The notes under the pieces are model-generated. The model had not been told where the DNA came from. It made no database searches and saw only the letters and a program-made list of their open reading frames with translations. Below are positions 5,898 through 13,225 of a stretch of 17,728 nucleotides of DNA, piece by piece. Each line of letters starts with the position of its first letter. Position 1 is the stretch's first letter. This stretch comes from Alphaproteobacteria bacterium UBA3773 (lineage in GTDB: Bacteria > Pseudomonadota > Alphaproteobacteria > RF32 > CAG-239). The DNA lies in the NCBI GenBank assembly GCA_002372275.1, contig DFFP01000015.1, forward strand, positions 1-17,728, written 5' to 3'. The translations under genes were made by a program, and so were the position numbers.

Positions 5898-7466
5898 TTA
5901 TCCTTCATTTAAACTGTATACGGCCTTAAGACCGTCGGCTGCAGATGATGTAATTCCGCCGGCATAACCGGCCCCTTCGCCGCATGGGAAAATTCCTTTG
6001 ATGTTGCTTTGATAGTTTTCATCTCTGATGATACGAACCGGCGATGATGACCTGGTTTCAACCCCTGTTAAAACAGCATCCTTCATATCAAATCCACGCA
6101 ATTTTTTGCCCATTTCAGAAATGCCCTTTCGCATCACAGATAAAATTTCGGTCGAAAATAAATGTTTGAAATCGCAAAATGTAACGCCCGGCTGATATGA
6201 GGGCATAACAGAGCCTGCTTTAATGCTTGTTTTTTCTTTTAAGAAATCACCGACAAGCTGGGCAGGGGCAAAATAGTTGTTGCCTCCGAGCAGAAAGGCT
6301 TGTTTTTCGAGTTTTTCTTGGAAATTAATGCCTGCCAAAACATCATCGCTTTGAAAGTCTCGCCTGTCTACGCCGACCAAAAGAGCCGCGTTGGCATTTT
6401 GTTTATTTCGCGCAAAATAACTCATACCGTTTGTGACGACATGATTTTTTTGAGATGTGCTTGCAACCACAACGCCCCCGGGACACATGCAAAATGTGTA
6501 TAAACTTCGATTGTTTTCAAGATGAACAGCCATTTTATAATCAGCCGCGCCTAAATAAGGCGAGCCGGCAAAAGAGCCGTATTGGACTTGATCAATCAGG
6601 CTTTGAGGGTGTTCAATACGAACGCCGACCGAAAACGGTTTTTGGCTCATTTGAAGGCCAGACTTATAGAGCATTTCAAATGTGTCGCGTGCACTGTGGC
6701 CGATGGCTAAAAACAGCCTTGATGCAGGGAGCTCATAAACGCCGTTTTTATCTTGAACTTGAACGGCTTGAAGATGGTTGTTTTGAATTTTAAGACCGAT
6801 CAGTTGACTTTCAAAACGATATTCACCGCCAAGCGAGATAATTTTTTTTCGGATATTTTGAACAACTTTCATCAAATTGTCGGTGCCGATATGAGGTTTG
6901 GCTAAATAGAGAATTTCTTCGGGGGCACCGGCTTCGTACAATTCTTTGAAAACTTTTGTCGTAAAGGCATCTTTTTTGATGCCGCTCATCAATTTGCCGT
7001 CTGAAAATGTGCCGGCGCCGCCTTCGCCGAACTGAACATTGGAACACTCATCTAAAACACCCGTTTGCCAAAAGGTGTGTACTTTTTGAAGACGTATGTC
7101 GGCACTTTCACCGCGCTCTAAAATAACGGGGTTGAGGCCGGCTTCGGCCAAAGCAAGCGCTGCAAACATTCCGCAAGGTCCTGACCCGACAACAACGGGG
7201 CGATATTCATCTTTTGAAATAGAAAATTTTAAGGGCGGAACCTCGTTGATGACTTCGATGTCTTTATCGATTTCATTTAAAGGTTTGTTATTGCACTGTG
7301 CGCTATATACAAAATGGACATCGTTTTTATGTCTGGCATCAACGGATTTTTTTACAATATTAAAATCATGTAAAGGTGTTTGTATGCCGAGCTTTTTTTG
7401 CACACACGTTTTTAAATCATCATATGTGGCCGAAAGCGGAAGAGAGATGTTATTTATTCGAATCAT
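5898..7466 (-). CDS. FAD-dependent dehydrogenase (COG2509-type)
   Basis: The protein has about 522 residues. An N-terminal domain of about 90 residues begins MIRINNISLPL. It is followed by a dinucleotide-binding loop VVVGSGPCGMFAALALAEAG, with Glu at the end of the second strand (ILERG), which fits FAD. A stretch rich in Gly (FGEGGAGTFSDGKL) and a C-terminal FAD contact (PCGEGAGYAGGITSSAADG) complete the pattern of uncharacterised COG2509 FAD dehydrogenases. The substrate is unknown in the family. An in-frame ATG at 7478 exists, but neither start has a clear ribosome binding site; the shorter form starts at the conserved strand. Its last bases overlap the longer reading of the YgjV-like gene. 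Confidence 0.85.
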   Translation of the reverse strand: MIRINNISLPLSATYDDLKTCVQKKLGIQTPLHDFNIVKKSVDARHKNDVHFVYSAQCNNKPLNEIDKDIEVINEVPPLKFSISKDEYRPVVVGSGPCGMFAALALAEAGLNPVILERGESADIRLQKVHTFWQTGVLDECSNVQFGEGGAGTFSDGKLMSGIKKDAFTTKVFKELYEAGAPEEILYLAKPHIGTDNLMKVVQNIRKKIISLGGEYRFESQLIGLKIQNNHLQAVQVQDKNGVYELPASRLFLAIGHSARDTFEMLYKSGLQMSQKPFSVGVRIEHPQSLIDQVQYGSFAGSPYLGAADYKMAVHLENNRSLYTFCMCPGGVVVASTSQKNHVVTNGMSYFARNKQNANAALLVGVDRRDFQSDDVLAGINFQEKLEKQAFLLGGNNYFAPAQLVGDFLKEKTSIKAGSVMPSYQPGVTFCDFKHLFSTEILSVMRKGISEMGKKLRGFDMKDAVLTGVETRSSSPVRIIRDENYQSNIKGIFPCGEGAGYAGGITSSAADGLKAVYSLNEG

Positions 7467-7612
7467 GGCGTGTATCATAAAGAAAAATTAAAAATTTACA
7501 ATACTTAAATCTGTTCGTATGATTTTAAAAGTTGGTATAACCACAATTATCTACTTGAAAAAAATGAGAAGATGTTGCATTCTTGAGCGAAATATTGTTG
7601 AAAGTTTTTTAA

Positions 7613-9091
7613 ATGAATTTTAAACGCGCACGAAAAAAAGCTCAAAGAATCCGCCGTGAGAGAACGCTTCTCATGGTTTATGGAATTGCCGTGACGGCAG
7701 CGCTTATATTTTCGATTTATCACAACAACAGTGTGCGGGCGTCAATTGACTTTGATGAAGAATTGATTGACGTTATGCCGGAAGATATGGCTTTGGAGGC
7801 AGAAGGTCCGTTTACGATAGAAGAAAATTTAAAACTTTCGGAAGAAGATTTAATTGCTCCCGAACAGATTACAGCTGAAGATCAAAATGAGCTCAAACCG
7901 GCCGAAAGTATGTTAACAGCTAAATCCGTTGGTGTGAATGAAGATATGATTACCATCGAAAAAGGGGATAATTTTATCGGCATTTTAACGAAAATGGGCT
8001 TGGAATACAGCGAGGCAACCAATATCTATACGGCTTATAAAAAGGTTTATGATGCCAGAAACTTAAAATTAGGGCAAATCTTAAATATATCTTCTATGAT
8101 GGACAGCAAATATAACGATACCACCCTGATTACAAAAATTATGACAGAGCCTGTGAGCGGTACGCGTTATATCGTGGAACGCACTTCTGACGGGAAATAT
8201 GAAGCGCGTGTTGAGCAAGATGATTTAAAAAGTGATGTGAATACTGTTTCGGGCAAAATTAACGGTACGCTTGTCAGCTCAATGAAAAATGCCGGTGTGC
8301 CGCAAAATGTGGTTGGCCATTTTGTAAATATTTTTTCTTACAGTATTGATTTCAGGCGTGATTTGCATGCAGGCGATTCTTTTGAAGTACGCTATGAGCG
8401 TTCGCTTTCACCTGACGGAAAAGTTGTGAAAACAGGCGATATTGTTTATGCCGCTTTAATGCTTGGCAAAACGAAGGTTGAACTTTATCGTTTTAAGAGC
8501 AAAAACGGCAATGTGGACTATTATGATGAAAAAGGTATGGCATTAAAAAAGAGCTTGGATCGCAAGCCTTTAGAACACCGTAAAGCACGTATTTCTTCTA
8601 AATTCGGTACGCGTTTTCACCCGATTTTGAAAAAATATGCCAAGCACAGCGGGGTCGATTATGCCGCGCCCATGGGAAGCGTTGTGTATGCCAGCGGTGA
8701 CGGAACAGTCACTCAAGCCAAATGGGTGAACGGCTACGGAAACTATATTGTGATTCGCCACAATTCAGAGTATTCAACAGGCTATGGGCATTTAAAAGGA
8801 TATGCCAAAGGGATTCGCCCGGGCGTGAGGGTTAAACAAGGACAAGTGATTGCATACGTCGGTTCCACAGGGCGTTCGACAGGGCCGCACCTTCATTTTG
8901 AAGTGATTAAAAACGGGCAAAAAGTGGACCCCTTAAAAATTAAAGCGGCAACCGGCGAAAATTTAAGCGGTGCTGATTTAACGGCATTCAAAAAAGTTGT
9001 GGCTGAAATTCAAAATGCTGGTCAAAATCAGAAAAAAGCAGAAACAGCATCTGTTTCTAACACAAAAAATGAAACTCAATCTTCTCTATAA
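7613..9091 (+). CDS. M23-family cell wall endopeptidase (MepM/OapA-like)
   Basis: This is a 492-residue protein. A very basic N-terminus (KRARKKAQRIRRER) precedes one membrane helix at about 19-36, so the rest lies in the periplasm. An acidic linker follows, then a LysM/OapA-like segment near 110-165 (ITIEKGDNFIGILTKMG). The M23 catalytic domain spans about 320-445. Zinc ligands are H345 and D349 (HSGVDYAAP) and H428 of HLHFE (426-430); H393 in GYGHL is the catalytic partner. H336 in TRFHP is also conserved. The order and zinc motifs match MepM-type DD-endopeptidases, which cut peptidoglycan crosslinks during growth. A Gln/Lys-rich tail ends the protein. The ribosome binding site is weak. All catalytic residues are present. 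Confidence 0.9.
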   Translation: MNFKRARKKAQRIRRERTLLMVYGIAVTAALIFSIYHNNSVRASIDFDEELIDVMPEDMALEAEGPFTIEENLKLSEEDLIAPEQITAEDQNELKPAESMLTAKSVGVNEDMITIEKGDNFIGILTKMGLEYSEATNIYTAYKKVYDARNLKLGQILNISSMMDSKYNDTTLITKIMTEPVSGTRYIVERTSDGKYEARVEQDDLKSDVNTVSGKINGTLVSSMKNAGVPQNVVGHFVNIFSYSIDFRRDLHAGDSFEVRYERSLSPDGKVVKTGDIVYAALMLGKTKVELYRFKSKNGNVDYYDEKGMALKKSLDRKPLEHRKARISSKFGTRFHPILKKYAKHSGVDYAAPMGSVVYASGDGTVTQAKWVNGYGNYIVIRHNSEYSTGYGHLKGYAKGIRPGVRVKQGQVIAYVGSTGRSTGPHLHFEVIKNGQKVDPLKIKAATGENLSGADLTAFKKVVAEIQNAGQNQKKAETASVSNTKNETQSSL

Positions 9092-9120
9092 AACTTATTC
9101 AGCCTTGATTTTTTAATTTC

Positions 9121-9149
9121 TTGACACATCAAAAAAGAGCATTTATTGT
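9121..9149 (+). promoter_or_regulatory. Promoter of the rubrerythrin gene
   Basis: A perfect -35 TTGACA (9121-9126) and a -10 TATTGT (9144-9149) are 17 bases apart. The expected transcription start near 9156 leaves a leader of about 32 nt with AGGAG before the ATG at 9188. An open frame beginning at 9146 would overlap the -10 box, which argues against that longer start. Confidence 0.65.
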
Positions 9150-9187
9150 TTTTTTATCATCGTAACTATTTAAATAGGAGAAAATTC

Positions 9188-9727
9188 ATGGAACTCAAAG
9201 GTTCTAAAACAGAACAAAACTTAAAAGATGCGTTTGCAGGCGAATCTCAAGCACGCAATAAATACACCTATTATGCTTCTAAAGCCAAAAAAGAAGGCTA
9301 TAACATTATTGCTCAAAAATTTGAAGAAACAGCCAACAACGAAAAAGAGCACGCCAAAATTTGGTTTAAGCTTTTGCATGATGGGGCTGTTCCGTCAACG
9401 ATTGAGAACTTAAAAGATGCGGCCTCAGGTGAAAATTATGAGTGGACCGATATGTACGCACGTATGGCGCGCGAGGCCAGAGAAGAAGGCTTTGATAAAA
9501 TTGCCACACTTTTTGAGATGGTCGGACAGATTGAAAAAGGCCACGAAGAACGCTATCAAGCGCTTTTGAACAGCTTATGCGAAGGCAAAATCTTTGAAAG
9601 ACCGACCAAAGTTGTTTGGGAATGCGCCAACTGCGGCTGCCGCGTTGAAAGCCCGAAAGCTCCTGAAAAATGCCCGGTTTGCGATCATCCGCAAGCTTAT
9701 TTCTTTGAATTGCAAGAAACATTTTAA
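9188..9727 (+). CDS. rbr: Rubrerythrin
   Basis: This 179-residue protein has the standard rubrerythrin layout. The diiron four-helix domain shows E19, the E52xxH55 motif and the second E116xxH119 motif. The C-terminal rubredoxin-like domain has C146-x2-C149 and C162-x2-C165. Rubrerythrins reduce hydrogen peroxide in the cytoplasm of anaerobes and microaerophiles, taking electrons from rubredoxin or NAD(P)H-linked reductases. AGGAG lies just upstream of the ATG and the gene has its own promoter and terminator, so it is probably a single-gene unit. The redox cluster at 3578-5443 is a possible but unproven electron source. Length and motifs are normal for the family. Confidence 0.95.
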   Translation: MELKGSKTEQNLKDAFAGESQARNKYTYYASKAKKEGYNIIAQKFEETANNEKEHAKIWFKLLHDGAVPSTIENLKDAASGENYEWTDMYARMAREAREEGFDKIATLFEMVGQIEKGHEERYQALLNSLCEGKIFERPTKVVWECANCGCRVESPKAPEKCPVCDHPQAYFFELQETF

Positions 9728-9741
9728 GATAGATTTATGAT

Positions 9742-9780
9742 AAAAAAAAGAACCTTGAAAAATTCAAGGTTCTTTTTTTT
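9742..9780 (+). terminator. Intrinsic terminator after rubrerythrin
   Basis: GAACCTTGAA (9750-9759) and TTCAAGGTTC (9763-9772) form a perfect 10-bp stem, flanked by an A-run and an eight-base T-run. It can work in both directions but serves the rubrerythrin gene. Confidence 0.9.
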
Positions 9781-9809
9781 GGTCGTTGGTTAGCGACAGA
9801 GAATTTTGT

Positions 9810-9838
9810 TTGACATAAGACGATAAATTTTATAAAAT
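9810..9838 (+). promoter_or_regulatory. Sigma-70-type promoter of RNA element 2
   Basis: A perfect -35 TTGACA (9810-9815) and a -10 TAAAAT (9833-9838) are 17 bases apart. The predicted start is about 7 nt on, at 9845, the first base shared with RNA element 1. Geometry is the same as at the promoter of element 1. Confidence 0.75.
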
Positions 9839-9844
9839 AAACAC

Positions 9845-10085
9845 ATGATATTGAAAAATATCAAGTGCCTTGAGTAAGGTGCGGAGCTTTAACGAGCTTT
9901 AACCATATGCAGTGAACGGATAACACTGCTTAAAGTGTTATTTTTTTATAACACAGTTATCCCCGATTATCCATTTGGCTCGGGGAGCTTGTGACGGATG
10001 TTCAAGGATTTTCCTAAAGGTCACAAGGTCATTTCATATGGTATGATTCGTTAACTCTCCGACCGCTTTTTGATGGGCGGTTTTA
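9845..10085 (+). ncRNA. Structured leader RNA, element 2 (unrecognised family, copy 2)
   Basis: This 241-nt element is homologous to element 1. P1: 9847-9852 with 9857-9862 and a GAAA loop. P2: 9865-9871 with 9876-9882. Outer stem: GGAG 9883-9886 with 10057-10060, TTAACGA 9889-9895 with 10048-10054, and ACCATATG 9902-9909 with 10035-10042. P4: GGATAAC 9918-9924 with 9956-9962. P5: GTGTTAT 9935-9941 with 9948-9954. P6: CCCCGA with TCGGGG 9980-9985, which shares two C with P4. P7: CTTGTGAC 9988-9995 with 10020-10027. The arms of P1, P4, P5, P7 and the outer stem differ from element 1 yet remain paired. It has its own promoter and a terminal hairpin and lies before the BspA-like gene, 121 bases away. 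It may be a leader or a free-standing RNA; ligand or target is unknown. Confidence 0.8.
10062..10084 (+). terminator. Terminator-like hairpin at the 3' end of RNA element 2
   Basis: ACCGC (10062-10066) pairs with GCGGT (10077-10081) and a TTTT tail follows. The stem has only five base pairs plus a wobble, so termination may be partial. GCGG at 9881-9884 could instead pair with CCGC at 10063-10066, a possible anti-terminator that also exists in element 1. Confidence 0.55.
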
Positions 10086-10096
10086 ATTTATTGTAG

Positions 10097-10119
10097 ATCT
10101 TCGGAACAAGTCCGAAGAT
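10097..10119. repeat. Palindromic dispersed repeat ATCTTCGGA-ACAAG-TCCGAAGAT
   Basis: Nine-base perfect arms (10097-10105 and 10111-10119) flank a five-base loop, followed by GACGG. It resembles the GATCCTCGG...CCGAGGATGACG palindromes scattered through many alphaproteobacterial genomes. No T-run follows, so it is not a standard terminator. Confidence 0.65.
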
Positions 10120-10141
10120 GACGGTAAAAGAAATAAGGAAT

Positions 10142-10177
10142 GGATTGCGACGTCGAGCAAAGCTCTCCTCGCAATGA
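10142..10177. repeat. REP-like palindrome (GGATTGCGACG...CTCGCAATGAC)
   Basis: ATTGCGA (10144-10150) pairs with TCGCAAT (10169-10175) and, inside, GAGC (10155-10158) pairs with GCTC (10162-10165). The form matches the widespread TCATTGCGAGGAG...GGCAATCC type of dispersed repeat. It lies 22 bases after the other palindrome and 30 bases before the BspA-like start codon, so it is part of that gene's leader. Confidence 0.65.
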
Positions 10178-10206
10178 CAGTTTAAAGGAAACAAAGGAGA
10201 AAAGTT

Positions 10207-11217
10207 ATGATAACGAATCGAATTTTAATAACAAGTGTTATATGTGCGATGGTCACCTGTGGGCAAGCTTTGGCGTCAACATATGTGCCGTGTGGTGATG
10301 CTGATGGCGATAACAGTACAAATTGTTGGCCATGCGGAACGACCTGTACGGCAAGGCTTAATAACGGTAAAATGACAATTTCCGGAACAGGTGCTATGGA
10401 TGATTATACATCTAAATACACTGGTGGTGCTTGGGTGCCGGATATTCCTTGGGCGGATCGAAGATCTGAAATAACAAGTTTAAAAGTTGAAAGCGGAATT
10501 ACACACTTAGGAGACAGAGCTCTTCATACGGCAACAAACTTAACAAGTGTTGAACTTCCTGAGGGGCTTAAAACAATTGGACTTGGAACTTTTTATAAAG
10601 CAAAAGGACTTCAAAATGTTACCATTCCAAGCAGTGTTACAAGTTTGGATGTAGAAGCCTTTAATCAGGCTGGCTTGACAACTGTGACATTTGCAGATAA
10701 CAGCCAATTAAAAATAGTAGGAAATTATGCATTCAAAGAAACAGCCATAAGCAGTATAAATATTCCTGATTCTGTTGAGACAATAGGAGATGGTGCTTTT
10801 TGGAATTGTACCAGTTTAACGAATATTCACCTTCCGGCGTCTTTGACCTCATTGGGAGATAAAGTTTTTGAATATGCGAACTTAGAAACTTTGGAATTTC
10901 CGGAAGGAATAACGTATATTCCGGATAGGACTTGCGCATATTGTAGTAACTTGAAAAAAATTGTGGTTAAGGGTGATAATATAGGTATTTATTATAACGC
11001 ATTTCACTATTCAGATGTTAATAGTGTTGAATCAAGTGAAGCTGTTAAAAACATACTGCAGAATTATTTCAGTAGTCAATTGGGCAGGAATGTTACATGG
11101 ACGGAATACTTTGAGCCGGTGGTTGAAAACCATATAATTAAGCGTATTTATACTGTCGAAGAGGCAACAGAGGCGGCAAAAGGAAACAAAAACACCTTTT
11201 CTATTCGTTATCGCTAA
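10207..11217 (+). CDS. Secreted BspA-like leucine-rich repeat protein
   Basis: This is a 336-residue protein. Residues 1-23 are a signal peptide ending in ALA. A Cys-rich N-terminal part (C29, C40, C43, C47; DGDN at 33-36, NCWPC at 39-43) leads into the typical BspA opening KMTISGTGAMDDY. From about 85 to 285 there are seven or so LRR_5 repeats of the form LTSVELPEGLKTIGLGTFYKA. The last 25 residues, KRIYTVEEATEAA to FSIRYR, form a separate tail that resembles residues 24-46 of the Hint protein. BspA-type proteins are surface proteins that bind host or microbial partners; binding here is not shown. AAAGGAG precedes the ATG. The gene follows RNA element 2 and two palindromic repeats. The tail may be a sorting or assembly signal, which is an inference. 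Confidence 0.85.
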   Translation: MITNRILITSVICAMVTCGQALASTYVPCGDADGDNSTNCWPCGTTCTARLNNGKMTISGTGAMDDYTSKYTGGAWVPDIPWADRRSEITSLKVESGITHLGDRALHTATNLTSVELPEGLKTIGLGTFYKAKGLQNVTIPSSVTSLDVEAFNQAGLTTVTFADNSQLKIVGNYAFKETAISSINIPDSVETIGDGAFWNCTSLTNIHLPASLTSLGDKVFEYANLETLEFPEGITYIPDRTCAYCSNLKKIVVKGDNIGIYYNAFHYSDVNSVESSEAVKNILQNYFSSQLGRNVTWTEYFEPVVENHIIKRIYTVEEATEAAKGNKNTFSIRYR

Positions 11218-11226
11218 AAGCTTTGA

Positions 11227-11748
11227 TTAAAAATAACTTTCGATGATTTCAAAATCTTCCTTGTTGATGGAAGAAATGCAGAGCATGAAATCGTTGTAGG
11301 TGGCAAACTGATGATAAGGCGTTTCAAACTCTGAGCCGAGTTTGAAATCCGCCTCATAAGCTGTGAAGGATTGATAAAATTCATCACAGCTCAAATTTTC
11401 TTTGAACCTTAAACGTTTGGCAATGGCTTGAAACGGGCGGTTTGTTGATATTTTTTCGATATCAATGCCGACAGGCTGACCGGCAACAGCCAACACCACA
11501 TATTGATGTGAATGCGCTAAACTAAAAAAAAGATTCTCTTTCGTTGAAACGGGTTTGCCTTTTGTGTGGATAATAAAATCGTGGCCGAAGTATTTAAATA
11601 TCATCATGCGTCCGACCAAAAACTGCAAACGGCGATGGGGATTTGTGATGAAAGATAAACGATGCAAATCATTTGCCGAAAGTTTTGATATGACATCGGC
11701 AAAATCGTTCTTGATGAGGCGTGTTAAATCTGTTATATAAAGTTTCAT
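11227..11748 (-). CDS. 4'-phosphopantetheinyl transferase (Sfp-like, short)
   Basis: This 173-residue protein contains the Sfp-type core: GKPVSTKENLFFSLAHSH at about 64-81, then VGIDIE at 93-98 with the metal-binding D96 and E98. FTAYEADFK at 128-136 stands in the place of WTxKEAxxK, with E132 and K136 kept. Such enzymes attach phosphopantetheine to carrier proteins of fatty acid or secondary product synthesis. It is shorter than the usual 220 or so residues, and W and K of the second motif are replaced by Phe128 and Tyr131, so activity is likely but not certain. It is divergent from the methyltransferase gene, with 38 bases between them, and ends 9 bases after the BspA-like gene, tail to tail. 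Confidence 0.8.
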   Translation of the reverse strand: MKLYITDLTRLIKNDFADVISKLSANDLHRLSFITNPHRRLQFLVGRMMIFKYFGHDFIIHTKGKPVSTKENLFFSLAHSHQYVVLAVAGQPVGIDIEKISTNRPFQAIAKRLRFKENLSCDEFYQSFTAYEADFKLGSEFETPYHQFATYNDFMLCISSINKEDFEIIESYF

Positions 11749-11786
11749 AAAAAAATTTATAGCACATTTTTTTTAAAGGTCAAGAA

Positions 11787-12998
11787 ATGCAAGAAAGCGC
11801 TGTTTATCAAGCCGTTTTAGAAATAATTTCTGAGGTTTTTCAAGATAAAGTACCGGCAGATCATATTATCAATGATTATGTGAAAAAAAGAAAATACATC
11901 GGCTCAAAAGACAGGCGTTTGATGAACGAAACAGTTTGGAAAATTTTGCGTCGGCGCATGCGTTTGGCCTATGAAGCAGAATCAAAAGAGCCTCGAAAAA
12001 TTTTGTTGACCTTTTTAAAAGATAAAGATTTTTCGCTTATTACAGGCGGAAAGTACGGGCTTGAACCTTTGAGTAAAGAAGAAAAAAAATGGCTTGATGA
12101 GCTTAAAACCAAAGAGTTTGTTTATCCGCTTGATATAGAACTTGAATGCCCGAAATGGTTGTTTGAAAAAATAGATAATCCGGCTCTTATTGCTTCGCTA
12201 AACGGGGAGGCTCCGTTTAACATCAGAGCAAATTTGATTGATCGAATTTCGCTTCAAAAGCGTTTACAAGGTGAGGGGCTGTTTTTTTCTTTGTCGCCAT
12301 ATTCACCGCTTGGTCTGCAGTCAACCGATCGCGTGAGAGTAAATAACACAATCGCGTATCATGACGGGCTTTTTGATGTTCAAGATGAATCAAGCCAGAT
12401 ATCGGCTATTTTATGTAATGTGAAAAAAAATGAGAAAATCGTTGATTATTGCGCAGGGGCAGGTGGCAAAAGTTTGGCACTCGGCGCAATCCTTCAAAAT
12501 GAGGGGGTAGTTGTTGCACATGATGCAGATATGAAGCGCACGGAAGTTTTAAGCGAAAGGGCAAACCGCTTGAAAATTAAAAATATCCGTCTTCAAAGTC
12601 AAATCACAGATAAAGATTATGATTGCTTTGTGGCAGATTGTCCGTGTTCGGGAAGCGGGACATGGCGGCGTGCCCCGGATGCTAAATTTCGGCTTACGCC
12701 CAAGCGCTTAAATGAACTGACACAAATTCAATTTGAAATTTTGGAAACAGCCTATAAGCACACCAAAAAAGGCGGACGAATCATTTATATGACATGTTCC
12801 ATATTAAAAGACGAAAATGAAAGCATTGTCACTTCATTTGCGCGTGTGCACCCCGATATTTGTTTTAATGATCATGAAAAACTTTGGAATGATTTGATTG
12901 GGGGTCGTTTTTTGTTTTATGATAAAAGGTGGTTGAATTTTTCGCCTCTTTTAACACAAACAGACGGATTTTTCTTTTGCTCGATGATAAAAAAATAA
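11787..12998 (+). CDS. RsmB/NOP-family rRNA (cytosine-C5) methyltransferase
   Basis: This 403-residue protein has an N-terminal NusB-like region and an RsmB-like catalytic part. Motif I is DYCAGAGGKS at 220-229 and binds S-adenosylmethionine. Motif IV is DCPCSGSGTWRR at 284-295 with C287, and motif VI is MTCSILKDENE at 335-345 with C337 as the expected nucleophile. The family methylates cytosine in 16S rRNA; which position this one modifies cannot be decided here. The typical C-terminal sequence TDGFFFCSMIKK is present. AAAGG lies ahead of the ATG. All catalytic residues are present. Confidence 0.88.
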   Translation: MQESAVYQAVLEIISEVFQDKVPADHIINDYVKKRKYIGSKDRRLMNETVWKILRRRMRLAYEAESKEPRKILLTFLKDKDFSLITGGKYGLEPLSKEEKKWLDELKTKEFVYPLDIELECPKWLFEKIDNPALIASLNGEAPFNIRANLIDRISLQKRLQGEGLFFSLSPYSPLGLQSTDRVRVNNTIAYHDGLFDVQDESSQISAILCNVKKNEKIVDYCAGAGGKSLALGAILQNEGVVVAHDADMKRTEVLSERANRLKIKNIRLQSQITDKDYDCFVADCPCSGSGTWRRAPDAKFRLTPKRLNELTQIQFEILETAYKHTKKGGRIIYMTCSILKDENESIVTSFARVHPDICFNDHEKLWNDLIGGRFLFYDKRWLNFSPLLTQTDGFFFCSMIKK

Positions 12999-13225
12999 AA
13001 AAATATTATGATAAAACAATATGTTATATAAAATTGTACAAAAAAATTGTTTTTTGTTCATTTTTTAGCTTGTTTTTATAAAAAAAATGTGTTACATTAA
13101 AAATGCAACAAATACAATTATAGATGAGATTATGTCTAAATTAGAAAGAGTTTCGAAAAAAAACTTTTTCATTTGTTGTATTTTTTTTGATTTGTAAATG
13201 TTAAACTCTTAAAATATATTTTAAA
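12999..13225. promoter_or_regulatory. AT-rich leader with a terminator-like hairpin before the outer-membrane protein gene
   Basis: This region is very AT-rich. AATGCAACAAAT (13102-13113) can pair over 12 bases (one G-T wobble) with ATTTGTTGTATT (13171-13182), which runs into a T-run. A smaller stem, AAAGAGTTT with AAACTTTTT, lies inside. That could be an attenuator or simply chance in AT-rich DNA. A 21-codon frame at 13132 has no ribosome binding site. No confident promoter is seen. Confidence 0.3.

Noticed and set aside
7533..7543. TGGT-ATA-ACCA palindrome between the divergent FAD dehydrogenase and M23 peptidase genes
   Set aside because: It resembles a GntR-type operator, but a single short site with no regulator gene nearby is too weak to call.
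9146..9187. Longer start for rubrerythrin
   Set aside because: The upstream start lies in the -10 box of a good promoter, while the ATG at 9188 has AGGAG and matches the family start.
13132..13197. 21-codon frame before the outer-membrane protein gene
   Set aside because: No ribosome binding site and a low-complexity Phe/Lys product; it overlaps the AT-rich hairpin.
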